Positions 43,756-52,570 of a stretch of 64,000 nt of DNA are shown piece by piece. The position numbers and the translations under genes were made by a program. The stretch's first letter is position 1. Every line of letters begins with the position of its first letter. Origin of the DNA: Sinorhizobium saheli (GTDB lineage: Bacteria; Pseudomonadota; Alphaproteobacteria; Rhizobiales; Rhizobiaceae); NCBI RefSeq assembly GCF_001651875.1, contig NZ_LNQB01000070.1, forward strand, positions 82,254 to 146,253, written 5' to 3'. Below the pieces are notes generated by a model. It was not told the origin of the DNA and did not search any database. It saw nothing but the letters and a program-made list of their open reading frames with translations.

Positions 43756-44102
43756 ACCGACCCGGATCAAGGACAAACTCCGGCATTGCGTCGCATCTTG
43801 TCAAATACCGACATCGGTCCGATGAACGGAAATGAAGTCGCAATCGGCAAAGCGGCAACGGAACGAGCAAGCACAACTCCTGATCGAGTTTGCGCGCTTC
43901 TTGTCAGATAGCGTCATGGCTTCCGGGTCCAACGTCGCTTTTTCGCACGATCCCTGCTGAGCCGCCGAGCGGGCGGAAATCCGCCATGTCGCAATGCGAA
44001 ATCCCTTCTCAGTCGCGGCTGTCCATGTCAATGTCGTAAATAGACATGCTGGAGCACTATATTCCAAGCGACGAATAGGCTGGCCGTAGCCTGGGAGGTC
44101 TC
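43756..44102. other. Intergenic region upstream of the GlxA-like regulator
   Basis: 347 nt with no supported gene or repeat. Presumed to hold the promoter of the 44103 gene; a GGGAGG ribosome-binding site ends it. Confidence 0.5.
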
Positions 44103-45107
44103 ATGAACAAGCCCCTGACGAAAAAGCGCTCGCTCGTCTTCTTTCTGGTGCCTAACTTTTCCATGCTGCCCTTTTCGGCAGCGATCGAAACACTCCGCAT
44201 TGCCAACCGTATGCTCGGCTATGACGCCTATATCTGGCGCCTCGCTTCGACGGACGGCCAAAAAGTCTTTTCGTCAGCGGGTATTGCTCTCGAGGTGAAT
44301 ACCTCTCTCGCCGATGAACGCAAGTACCTTGCCGGGGAAAGTCGCCCCTCGATGGTGCTGGTCTGTTCCGGCGTCTATGTCGAAGAGTTCCAGAACAAGT
44401 CGGTGAACGCATGGCTGCGCGAAGTCTACAACCGTGGCATCGCCGTCGGCAGCCTCTGTACCGGCGCCCATGTCCTGGCCTCCGCAGGCCTGCTTACGGG
44501 CAAGCGCTGCGCCATCCACTGGGAGAACCTGCCGGGCTTTTCCGAAAGCTTCCCGCAGGCTGAAGTCTACGCCGATCTCTACGAGATCGACAGCAACATC
44601 TACACCTGCGCCGGCGGCACCGCCTCGCTCGACATGATGCTGAACCTGATCGACCAGGACTTCGGCGAAAACCTCGTCAACCGCGTCTGCGAACAGGCCC
44701 TCACCGACCGCGTCCGCGGACCGCACGACCGGCAGCGCCTGCCGCTGAGAGCGCGCCTCGGCGTCCAGAATGCCAAGGTGCTCTCGATCATCGAGCTCAT
44801 GGAGGCCAACCTCTCCGAACCGCTCTCGCTGCTCGAGATCGCCGAAAGCGCCGATCTTTCGCGCCGCCAGATCGAGCGGCTCTTCCGACAGGAAATGGGG
44901 CGTTCGCCTGCGCGCTACTATCTGGAAATCCGCCTCGACCGCGCCCGGCACCTGCTCATCCAGTCGTCGATGCCCGTCGTCGAAGTCGCCGTCGCCTGCG
45001 GCTTCGTCTCCGCCTCGCACTTCTCCAAGTGTTATCGCGAGCTCTACAACCGTTCGCCGCAGCAAGAGCGCGCCGAACGCAAGCTTACCCTGCAGATGGT
45101 ACGCTGA
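44103..45107 (+). CDS. GlxA-family AraC regulator (GbdR/CdhR-like)
   Basis: 334 residues. An N-terminal class I glutamine-amidotransferase-like domain (GSLCTGAHVLASAGLL) and a C-terminal AraC HTH (SEPLSLLEIAESADLSRRQIERLFRQEMGRSP). Architecture matches GbdR/CdhR, which control betaine and carnitine catabolism in pseudomonads. In a window full of betaine genes this is suggestive, but the target is not shown by sequence. Confidence 0.85.
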   Translation: MNKPLTKKRSLVFFLVPNFSMLPFSAAIETLRIANRMLGYDAYIWRLASTDGQKVFSSAGIALEVNTSLADERKYLAGESRPSMVLVCSGVYVEEFQNKSVNAWLREVYNRGIAVGSLCTGAHVLASAGLLTGKRCAIHWENLPGFSESFPQAEVYADLYEIDSNIYTCAGGTASLDMMLNLIDQDFGENLVNRVCEQALTDRVRGPHDRQRLPLRARLGVQNAKVLSIIELMEANLSEPLSLLEIAESADLSRRQIERLFRQEMGRSPARYYLEIRLDRARHLLIQSSMPVVEVAVACGFVSASHFSKCYRELYNRSPQQERAERKLTLQMVR

Positions 45108-45115
45108 CGGGCGCC

Positions 45116-45214
45116 AGAGCATTTTGCGGCGAGTGGAATCACCTGACGTCGCACAAACGCGTCGAAAACAAACAGAGGGAGCGGTGGCGCGAACGCGTGT
45201 GAGCGCATGCCGCC
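45116..45214 (+). repeat. 100-bp repeat family, copy 3
   Basis: AGAGCATTTTGCGG ... GTCGCACAAACGCG ... AGCGGTGGCGCGAACGCG ... GAGCGCATG. It lies 9 nt after the GlxA-like stop, between convergent genes. Confidence 0.75.
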
Positions 45215-45253
45215 CGCCCGCTTGCTCCAGTGTCGAGCCCGATTTGACTGCCG

Positions 45254-46546
45254 TCACGATGCCAATGCATCGAGCAGAGCGAGTTCCGACATCACCCGGT
45301 TCCGCCCCGCATGCTTCGCCATGTAGAGGAACTGGTCGGCCGCGTGCAGATAGTTGTCGAACGACTCGGGCGCCTCGATCGTGGCCAGGCCGACGGAGAC
45401 CGTGATCGTCAGTTCCTCGTCGTCGGCAACGATCTTCGACTTCGCGAGCCCGAGCCGGATCCGTTCGCAGAAGGCGAAAGCCTCGCGGACGCTGAGCCCA
45501 TTGAAAAGGATCGAGAACTCCTCGCCGCCGAGGCGCGCGAGAAGGTGCTCCTCCCCGACCAGCGCCTTCATCCGTCGCGCCACATGCTTAAGGACGATGT
45601 CGCCGATCTCGTGGCCGTATGTATCGTTCAGCCGCTTGAAATGGTCGATGTCGAGAATGGCGATTGACGTGCCGTCGCCGCGCCTCAGACACTGATCGAC
45701 GAGACGCGGCCCGGTGAGAAAGAAATGGCGGCGGTTGTATATGCCGGTCAGATAATCGCTGGCCGCCACCCGCCGAAGCGCCTGCATGCGCTTCTGCATC
45801 GCGGCGGCGTAGCGGACGCGGCCGCAGAACTCCGCCTCCAGGAACGGCTTGCGGACAAAGTCGGCACCGCCGGCCTCGATGAAGCGCGCCGCCAATCGCG
45901 CATCGCCCTCGTCCGAAAGACCGATCACCGGCATGGCCTCGTCACCTTGCCGATCGTGGATCTCCTTCAACAGGACCGCTCCGGCCATGTCGGCGAGATT
46001 GGTGTCGGTCACGACGACATCGATCGCATCCCCCGCATCGATAACATGCAAAGCCGCGTCACCACGCGACGCCTCCACGACCGAGATCCGCTGCTCGCGC
46101 AAGATGCCCGCGAGGTCGTGGAGCGAGGCCAGGTTGGAATCGACGAGGAGCACAGTGGTCCGGCCATTTGCCAGGGCGCGGTCGACGGCGGCGATCAAGC
46201 GATTGATCGAGTCCGGCTCGTTCTTGACGATGCAATCGACCACGCCGCGGCTGAGGATCGTCTCGCGCGTGCCGTCGTTGAATGCGGCCGTGAAGACGAT
46301 GGCCGGTATTCTTTCGTGCAGGACGAGGTCCAGCGCCTCGCAATTCGGCGCATCGGGCAGGTTCAGGTCGAGCACGACGAGGGAAAATCCCTCTGCGGCC
46401 TCTGCAAGCTCTTCCCTGGCCGCCTTGAGCGAGGCGCAATGGGTGACGTTGAGGCCATGCGTGACCTCCAGCCCATGCTTCAGCGCGGTCGCAAACATGC
46501 GCGAATCCTCGATGAGCAGCAGACGCTTGTCGCGGTGCTTTTGCAC
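45254..46546 (-). CDS. Diguanylate cyclase with two receiver domains (PleD-like)
   Basis: 430 residues. REC1 (about 8-120, phospho-Asp in VVLDLNLP), REC2 (about 125-245, VVTDTNL) and a GGDEF domain with the active GGEEF signature (ARLGGEEFSILF) at about 270-425. It makes c-di-GMP upon phosphorylation, by family. GTG 46546 with AGGAAGG upstream is preferred; a TTG start at 46645 would add 33 residues. It lies downstream of another double-REC protein. Confidence 0.85.
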   Translation of the reverse strand: MQKHRDKRLLLIEDSRMFATALKHGLEVTHGLNVTHCASLKAAREELAEAAEGFSLVVLDLNLPDAPNCEALDLVLHERIPAIVFTAAFNDGTRETILSRGVVDCIVKNEPDSINRLIAAVDRALANGRTTVLLVDSNLASLHDLAGILREQRISVVEASRGDAALHVIDAGDAIDVVVTDTNLADMAGAVLLKEIHDRQGDEAMPVIGLSDEGDARLAARFIEAGGADFVRKPFLEAEFCGRVRYAAAMQKRMQALRRVAASDYLTGIYNRRHFFLTGPRLVDQCLRRGDGTSIAILDIDHFKRLNDTYGHEIGDIVLKHVARRMKALVGEEHLLARLGGEEFSILFNGLSVREAFAFCERIRLGLAKSKIVADDEELTITVSVGLATIEAPESFDNYLHAADQFLYMAKHAGRNRVMSELALLDALAS

Positions 46547-46952
46547 GGCATTCGCCCTTCCTGGCGTGCGGCGCAATCTCACGGTCCCTGCGGCCCCCAT
46601 CCCTCCAGCAGCATCGTCACCCGGGCGGTACGACGCCGCAATCAAATTCCGTAACGCATCATGCGGCCGCGAAGCTCAGCGCCTTGCCGCTTAGGTAACG
46701 CAGGGGAGCCGCAACACCTACCGGCCGCATGGCTCCATGCTTGAGACGGCACCGCCCCAAGAGCATTGCGAAAGAAAGGTCACGCTTGCCGACCATGCAA
46801 TTACGTCCGGCTCGCGCCCGCACCGAAGTTGCCGTTCGGCGCGGCAGGCATGGCCGGAAATTCCCCACTTCATTTGAGGGGATTGAAAAGCCTGCGGGTT
46901 GCAATTTCGTTAACAGATCAACCGGACGGCGGATTTCGTCCCAAGTCGTCTC
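46547..46952. other. Gap between the two REC-domain genes
   Basis: 406 nt on the minus strand between the response regulator and the diguanylate cyclase. No gene with support was seen. It may hold the cyclase promoter. Confidence 0.45.
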
Positions 46953-47786
46953 TCATGCCGGGACTTTTGCCTTCACACTCAAGGTCCTGATTTTGGCGAG
47001 AGTGTCGAGGTTCTGGTTGACGCGGCAATAGAACTCCTCGTTGACGAAGGGCCGAACGACAAAATCGTTGCCGCCGGCCTTCAGGAAGCGCGCGGAAAGC
47101 AGCCGGTTCGTCGAGGACGATACGCCGATGATGCGCAACTGATGCGGACCGTGCGCCGCACGGATCCGGCGCGTGAGCTCGAAACCGTCGATGTCCGGCA
47201 TGTTGTAATCGGTGATGACGAGTTCGATGTCGGGATTTTCCTTGAGGATTGCGAGCGCCGCTGCACCGCTGTCGGCCGAGCTCGTGCGAAAATTGTAGCG
47301 CTTCAACTGCGTCGTCAGGACGGCACGGGCGGTCGGGCTGTCGTCGACGATCAGCACGTGATGCTTGTGGTTGGTCAGGAACCGGCAAACAGATTCCGCC
47401 AGCATGTCGACGGCAAAGACGCTGTCCTTGATGACGTAATCGACAATGTCCTTGGCGAGGATCGCCTCGCGCGTGCTCTCCTGGAACGAGCCGGTGAACA
47501 CGATCGTCGGCACGCTCATGTCGATCAGGTAGTTCAGCGCCTCGCCGTTCTCAGCGCCAGGCAAATTGATGTTGGAGATCGCAAGCGCCGCGGGAAAGGA
47601 AGCGTTCTCGACTGAGAACTGCAGGTCCTCGTAGTCGCGGCAGACGATCACGTCGATATCGAACAGCTCCTTCAGCCGCTTCGAAACCATCGATGCAAAG
47701 AGATTGGAGTCCTCGGCAAGCACGATGCGGTGCTGTCCGAGGGATTCGCCGGAATAGTACATTCCGGAAACGCCGAAGAATGACAT
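46953..47786 (-). CDS. Double receiver-domain response regulator without output domain
   Basis: 277 residues. REC1 (18-130) aligns with REC1 of the downstream cyclase, but the phospho-acceptor Asp is replaced by Asn (LAISNINLP against LVVLDLNLP). The acidic pair ED, the Thr (VFTG) and Lys (VIKD) are kept. REC2 (140-260) has a normal Asp (VITDYNMPD). It may be an adaptor with one dead receiver. AGGGCG precedes ATG 47786. Confidence 0.85.
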   Translation of the reverse strand: MSFFGVSGMYYSGESLGQHRIVLAEDSNLFASMVSKRLKELFDIDVIVCRDYEDLQFSVENASFPAALAISNINLPGAENGEALNYLIDMSVPTIVFTGSFQESTREAILAKDIVDYVIKDSVFAVDMLAESVCRFLTNHKHHVLIVDDSPTARAVLTTQLKRYNFRTSSADSGAAALAILKENPDIELVITDYNMPDIDGFELTRRIRAAHGPHQLRIIGVSSSTNRLLSARFLKAGGNDFVVRPFVNEEFYCRVNQNLDTLAKIRTLSVKAKVPA

Positions 47787-47955
47787 TGATCGCCCTGAAA
47801 AAAGTGTCCCCGAAAGTCATCCTAGGGGCAAAAGGCTTTATCGGGTGTTAATGTGAAAGGTGTCTTTCGACCGCCGCCCGGGCCCTTGGCGAGGCCCCTC
47901 GTCACGACCTTCGTATTTCGCTGACCACCTTTCGATTTCCGTATAGAATGCATCC

Positions 47956-49365
47956 ATGAATGAAGCTCAGACCTTGTACGAAGTACTGCGCCAGTCGGTG
48001 AGGCCGGAGATCGTCGATGCATTCGAGCGACGCGTTCGGGATGCGCCCGATCACAAGCTCTGCCGCATCAACGCGCTCGCCTTCGCGGCAGCCGAGGGGC
48101 TGGATGAGGAGGAGACGGTTGCGGGCTTCCTGCAGGCTTCCCGTCTCGGCATTTTCGAACTTTCATGGAACGTGCTCTGCCCCGGCTGCGGCGGAGTGCT
48201 CGATGCCAACACCTCGCTGAAGACCGTCCAGAGCACCGAGTATACCTGCGCGCTCTGTGCGGCCGGCTACGAGCCGACGCTCGACGAGATGGTTGAGGTG
48301 ACCTTCACGGTCAGCCCGCGGGTCCGGCATATCGCGGCCCATAACCCGCATGCGCTGCCGCCGGCCGAGTATTTCCGCCAGATCTACTGGGGTTCGGGCA
48401 TCGATCTCCCGGAAGGGGACTACGAGGCGAAGGTCGACGAATTCGTCCTCGAGGCGCTGGAATTGCCACCGGGTGAGAAGGCGGTCATCTCGCTGCAGCT
48501 TCCGGCCGAATTCGTCATCGTCTTCGAGCCGGTGACCCACGCGGCACAATTCCTCGACATGAAAGGTGAGCCTACGAAGGAGCGGCGCAACCTATCGCTC
48601 GTCTTTGATCGTTCGCACCGCCATAGCGAGACGCTGACCCTGCAGCCGGGACCGATCCGTGTCCAGGTGGAAAACCACGCCGAAGTGCGCACGCTCCCCT
48701 CGGTCTGTGTGGCGGGTGAGGCGCTGCATGCATTGCTCGGCCGCCGGCGGCCGTTCCTCACCGCCAAGCGGCTGCTCTCCAATCAGACGTTCCGCGATAT
48801 CTACCGGACTGACACGCTCGACGTGGACCAGCGGCTGAAGATCACCAGCCTCACCTTTCTCTTCACCGACCTGCGCGGATCGACCGAGCTCTACGAACGC
48901 GTCGGCGACCTCGCCGCCTTCGATCTCGTGCGGACGCATTTCAAGGTCCTCAACGAGATCGTCGCCGCCGAAGCGGGCGCCGTCGTCAAGACGATCGGCG
49001 ACGCCGTGATGGCCACCTTCCCGACGCCGGACCGGGCAGTCGCCGCGGCGATGCGTATGCGCGACGCTATGCGCGCGCTCAATGAAGAGCGCGGCAGCGA
49101 GGACCTGCTTTTGAAAATCGGTATCCACGAGGGACCATGCATCGCCGTCAATCTCAATGAGAGGCAGGACTATTTCGGCCAGACCGTCAACATCGCCTCG
49201 CGAGTCCAGCACCTCGCCACCTCGCGTGAGATTTTCGCCACCGGGTCGGTGCTCGACGATCCGCGCGCATCCAGCCTGCTTACCGACCGCGGCCTGAACC
49301 CCATGGCGCACAACATGACGCTGCGCGGTATCGCCAACGAGATCAGCATTTTTGCCATTCCGTGA
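47956..49365 (+). CDS. Adenylate/guanylate cyclase with N-terminal zinc-ribbon domain
   Basis: 469 residues. The N-terminal part (DUF5939-like) has Cys75/Cys78 and Cys98/Cys101 (CPGCGG, CALC), a likely zinc ribbon. The C-terminal class III cyclase domain (about 285-465) reads FLFTDLRGSTELYERVG, TIGDAVMATF and LKIGIHEGPCIAVN. No membrane span, so cytoplasmic. Divergent from the response regulator. Confidence 0.88.
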   Translation: MNEAQTLYEVLRQSVRPEIVDAFERRVRDAPDHKLCRINALAFAAAEGLDEEETVAGFLQASRLGIFELSWNVLCPGCGGVLDANTSLKTVQSTEYTCALCAAGYEPTLDEMVEVTFTVSPRVRHIAAHNPHALPPAEYFRQIYWGSGIDLPEGDYEAKVDEFVLEALELPPGEKAVISLQLPAEFVIVFEPVTHAAQFLDMKGEPTKERRNLSLVFDRSHRHSETLTLQPGPIRVQVENHAEVRTLPSVCVAGEALHALLGRRRPFLTAKRLLSNQTFRDIYRTDTLDVDQRLKITSLTFLFTDLRGSTELYERVGDLAAFDLVRTHFKVLNEIVAAEAGAVVKTIGDAVMATFPTPDRAVAAAMRMRDAMRALNEERGSEDLLLKIGIHEGPCIAVNLNERQDYFGQTVNIASRVQHLATSREIFATGSVLDDPRASSLLTDRGLNPMAHNMTLRGIANEISIFAIP

Positions 49366-49510
49366 ATGCGGTGCCGACGGCGACGGCGCCCGCTCTGACA
49401 CCCCGCAGGCGTCTACGACCGAATTGGCGGCGAATATTTCCTGACACCTGTCGGCACCCGCGGCCGTCAAACGTCCTGGACCAGGTTGAGTGGCAATCGA
49501 GGAGAACGCA

Positions 49511-50170
49511 ATGAGAAAGATCATCGTCGGAGCATTCGTGAGTCTTGACGGGGTCATGCAGGCGCCTGGCGGGCCGCACGAGGATCCGGTCGGCGGTTTT
49601 GCCCACGGGGGCTGGGCCGCCCCTTATTTCGACGAGACAATGGGAGAGGCCGTGGGCGAGATGTTCGCCCAGCCGTTTGATCTTCTGCTTGGCCGCAAGA
49701 CCTACGACATTTTTGCTGCGCACTGGCCCTATGTCGCCGCCGACGACCCGATCGGCCCCCTGTTCGATCGCATCACGAAATTCGTCGCGACGCGCAATCC
49801 CGATTTGAAGCTCGATTGGCAGAACAGCCGGACCCTCGGCATGGATGCGGTCGCCGCGCTCAGGGGGCTGAAAGACGAGGACGGTCCGAATCTGCTGACG
49901 CAAGGGTCGACCGATTTCCTGCAAACTCTTTTGCGCAACGATCTCGTCGACGAGATGTACGTGTCGCTTTTTCCCCTCGTACTCGGAAAGGGCAAAAGAC
50001 TATTCGGTAGTGGGACCATGCCGGCGGCGTTGAAACTGGTCAGCTCGAAAGTTTCCGGAACCGGGGTCACGATCAATAAATACGTCCGCGGTGGCCCGGT
50101 CGTCACGGGGTCGTTCGAATTCGATCAACCGACCGAGGCGGAATTGGAACGGCGGCGGAAGCTGACGTGA
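49511..50170 (+). CDS. RibD C-terminal / DHFR-like reductase
   Basis: 219 residues of PF01872 (MRKIIVGAFVSLDGVMQAPGG, LLLGRKTYDIFAAHWP, VDEMYVSLFPLVLGKGKRLF). GAGGAG precedes ATG 49511. NADPH-dependent reductase by family; no partner identified. Confidence 0.85.
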   Translation: MRKIIVGAFVSLDGVMQAPGGPHEDPVGGFAHGGWAAPYFDETMGEAVGEMFAQPFDLLLGRKTYDIFAAHWPYVAADDPIGPLFDRITKFVATRNPDLKLDWQNSRTLGMDAVAALRGLKDEDGPNLLTQGSTDFLQTLLRNDLVDEMYVSLFPLVLGKGKRLFGSGTMPAALKLVSSKVSGTGVTINKYVRGGPVVTGSFEFDQPTEAELERRRKLT

Positions 50171-50344
50171 CGACCATTCGATTCCAGCGTCACGCCCGAC
50201 GGAAGGAAGTACCCGTATCGCTTTATGCACCTGCGCGGCCGTCCTTGACTGCGGTCGCAGAATTCTCGTTTCGGCCGCCGATATCAACGATTGGCCACGA
50301 TTTTTCGCGTATAATAGGTCTGTAGCTGATCGTGGGAGGGTACC

Positions 50345-50764
50345 ATGAGAACCGAAGAAGCTATGCATCCTGGCGTGCGTTGGATCGGACCGGAAACGGA
50401 TTTGCGCACGGTCGCGCGCATCATGAAAGACGAAGATATCGGCGCACTGCCCGTCGGCGAAAACGATCGTCTGATCGGGATGGTAACGGATCGCGACATC
50501 ACGCTGCGCGCTTTGGCCAACGGTCACGACGTCTCCGAGCTCACGGCCCGTGACGTGATGACAAGGGACATCGTCTATTGCCGCACCACCGAGTCCGTCG
50601 AGGACGCCATTCATCTGATGGAAACGAGAAAGATCCGGCGCCTGCCGGTGATCAACGAGCAGAAAAGAATGGTCGGCATGCTGTCGCTGGGCGACATTTC
50701 TCACTGCACCAGCCAGCAACTGACAGGCGAATTGGTGAAGGCCGTCACCGGCCATCACGCGTGA
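50345..50764 (+). CDS. CBS-domain protein
   Basis: 139 residues with two tandem CBS motifs (DIGALPVGENDRLIGMVTDRDI and RRLPVINEQKRMVGMLSLGDI). Stand-alone nucleotide-sensing module. GGGAGG lies 4 nt before the ATG. Confidence 0.85.
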   Translation: MRTEEAMHPGVRWIGPETDLRTVARIMKDEDIGALPVGENDRLIGMVTDRDITLRALANGHDVSELTARDVMTRDIVYCRTTESVEDAIHLMETRKIRRLPVINEQKRMVGMLSLGDISHCTSQQLTGELVKAVTGHHA

Positions 50765-50817
50765 GACGCGTGCTGCACGTCCTCATCAGGGCCAGGGGCG
50801 TGCGGCAATTCAAAGTC

Positions 50818-50861
50818 CTGCAGCGATCTTCGCGCGCCCGAAAAGATGCGCGGCGCTGTAG
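50818..50861 (+). repeat. Palindromic repeat (44 nt), copy A
   Basis: CAGCGATCTTCGCGCGCCCG ... GCGCGGCGCTGTAG, matching 52278-52321 in pattern. Potential hairpin; lies between the CBS and DUF genes. Confidence 0.55.
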
Positions 50862-50871
50862 GGGCTTGCGC

Positions 50872-51135
50872 CTACTTCACTATGACCGAGCCGTTGACGA
50901 TTTCCATCGTCTCTTCGCCCTGAAGACCGATGCGGTCGCCGTTTGGCGCGGTGACGAAGCAGCCGCTCGGGCAGATCATTTCCGTCGCGCCGGCATCGAT
51001 GGCCACCTCCATCCGGCTCTCGCCCTCGACGATCACCAGCACGGCGGTCTCGCCATCTTTGTTGGTGACCATCGCGCCCTCCGCCGCACTGCTGATCAGC
51101 ATGCTACAGAACAAGGCAGCAAAAACTGTCCTCAT
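50872..51135 (-). CDS. Small exported protein, unknown
   Basis: 87 residues. Signal peptide (FAALFCSMLISSAAEGA), then a short beta-rich domain with Cys in MICPSGC. GAGGGA precedes ATG 51135. Not recognised. Confidence 0.6.
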   Translation of the reverse strand: MRTVFAALFCSMLISSAAEGAMVTNKDGETAVLVIVEGESRMEVAIDAGATEMICPSGCFVTAPNGDRIGLQGEETMEIVNGSVIVK

Positions 51136-51489
51136 TTGTCCCTCGGCGCACCGCGCCGCCCCCCTTTGCCAGTCACCTTTTCGTCCTTTGACGAACTCGC
51201 GGGCATCCTCAGCAAAGCAACCTAAACGGCAGCAAGAAGAATTGCATTCCCTTTTTATGACTGGTCCGCTGAACTGGCCCTGGACGACCCGTCGACCGCC
51301 GTCCCGGTGCCCGGACCATGCGCGATTTGCCTGGCCCCGCACAGGTTCCGGCATGCGAGGAGATGGAACGATCAGCGCAATATATTTTGGGTGAGACGCC
51401 GCTGCCCCTTGATCCGCCGAATGTTCGCGGTTTATGCGTTTGCCACGCCGGCAGGCGTTTCGGGGATATAGGGGAAAGGATCACCGCTT
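51136..51489. other. terC leader region
   Basis: 354 nt upstream of terC without a supported gene. TerC genes are often preceded by yybP-ykoY manganese riboswitches, but the conserved core was not recognised here. Confidence 0.45.
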
Positions 51490-52122
51490 ATGGAACTTCT
51501 TACGTCCGCCGGCTTATTGGCGCTTTTCCAGGTCATCGTCATCGATCTCGTGCTTGCCGGGGATAACGCAGTCGTTATCGGCTTGGCGGCAGCCGGTCTG
51601 CCGATCGAACAGCGCAAGAAAGCGATCCTGGTCGGCATTCTCGCTGCCACCGCGCTTCGTATCGTACTTGCCACCTTCACGGTCCAGCTTCTTGCCATTA
51701 TCGGCCTTCTCCTCGCGGGCGGCCTTCTTTTGCTTTGGGTCTGCTGGAAAATGTGGCGCGAAATTCGTTCAGGCGGACACGAAGAGGCTGGGCTGGACGC
51801 GGCCAATGCACCGAAGAAGACTTTCCGGCAGGCCGCTACGCAGATCGTGGTCGCCGACGTCTCGATGTCGCTCGACAACGTTCTGGCGGTCGCGGGTGCA
51901 GCCCGCGAACATCCGACTATCCTTGTCTTCGGCCTGATGCTCTCGATCGCCCTGATGGGGGTTGCCGCAAGCTTCATTGCCCGGCTGCTGAGCCGGTACC
52001 ACTGGATCGCCTATGTCGGCTTGGCAATTATCCTCTACGTTGCAGTCGATATGATCTATCGCGGCGCCTTGGAGGTATGGCCCCACGTCGCGCCCGTCGC
52101 TCAGGCATTAGCTGGCCTCTAA
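51490..52122 (+). CDS. TerC-family integral membrane protein
   Basis: 210 residues, about seven hydrophobic segments with the acidic motifs VLAGDNAVVIGLAA and VVADVSMSLDNVLAVAGAA. Family roles include Mn2+ efflux and tellurite resistance. GGGGAAAGG lies upstream. Confidence 0.88.
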   Translation: MELLTSAGLLALFQVIVIDLVLAGDNAVVIGLAAAGLPIEQRKKAILVGILAATALRIVLATFTVQLLAIIGLLLAGGLLLLWVCWKMWREIRSGGHEEAGLDAANAPKKTFRQAATQIVVADVSMSLDNVLAVAGAAREHPTILVFGLMLSIALMGVAASFIARLLSRYHWIAYVGLAIILYVAVDMIYRGALEVWPHVAPVAQALAGL

Positions 52123-52277
52123 CGGCTGAGTGAAGCTGCCATTTGCGCTGACCTCGATCGTGATGATCTTTGGCAAATGACCGGGATTGTCGCGATCGTT
52201 GGCAGCGGCGCATCGCCGCAAAAGCGCCGCGCCGCTGGCGCATCGGCCCGTATAGCTCGATGCGCCGATTCAACGCG

Positions 52278-52321
52278 TTACAGCGACCATTGTGCGTCCT
52301 GAAGGACGCACGGCGCTGTTG
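52278..52321 (+). repeat. Palindromic repeat (44 nt), copy B
   Basis: CAGCGACCATTGTGCGTCCT ... GGACGCACGGCGCTGT, with a perfect GTGCGTCC/GGACGCAC core. It directly abuts copy 4 of the 100-bp repeat. The rest of the terC-MscS gap shows nothing. Confidence 0.65.
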
Positions 52322-52419
52322 AGCATTTTGCAGCCAGGTGGATCACCGGGCGTCGCACAAATGCGGCAATTGCATGACGCCGAGAGCGGTGGCGCGAACG
52401 CATGTGAGCGCATCGCGCT
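52321..52419 (+). repeat. 100-bp repeat family, copy 4
   Basis: GAGCATTTTGCAGCCAGGTG ... CGTCGCACAAATGCGGCAA ... AGCGGTGGCGCGAACGCATG ... GCGCATCGCGC. It lies between convergent terC and the MscS gene. Confidence 0.75.
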
Positions 52420-52570
52420 GTAACACGGCGCCGCGCTCGTCCAAATAGGCTCGCGACAGCATCGAGTTATTCGGTTCTTTGTCCTTGGACCTGTGGGTTG
52501 GGGGTGCTCAGGGAGCTATCGACGGCCGTCGCCACGCCTGCCACTGCGCCGGCTATCGTCCTCGCTTTGC

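Noticed and set aside
51136..51489. yybP-ykoY manganese riboswitch before terC
   Set aside because: Expected from other TerC genes, but the conserved core was not found by eye.
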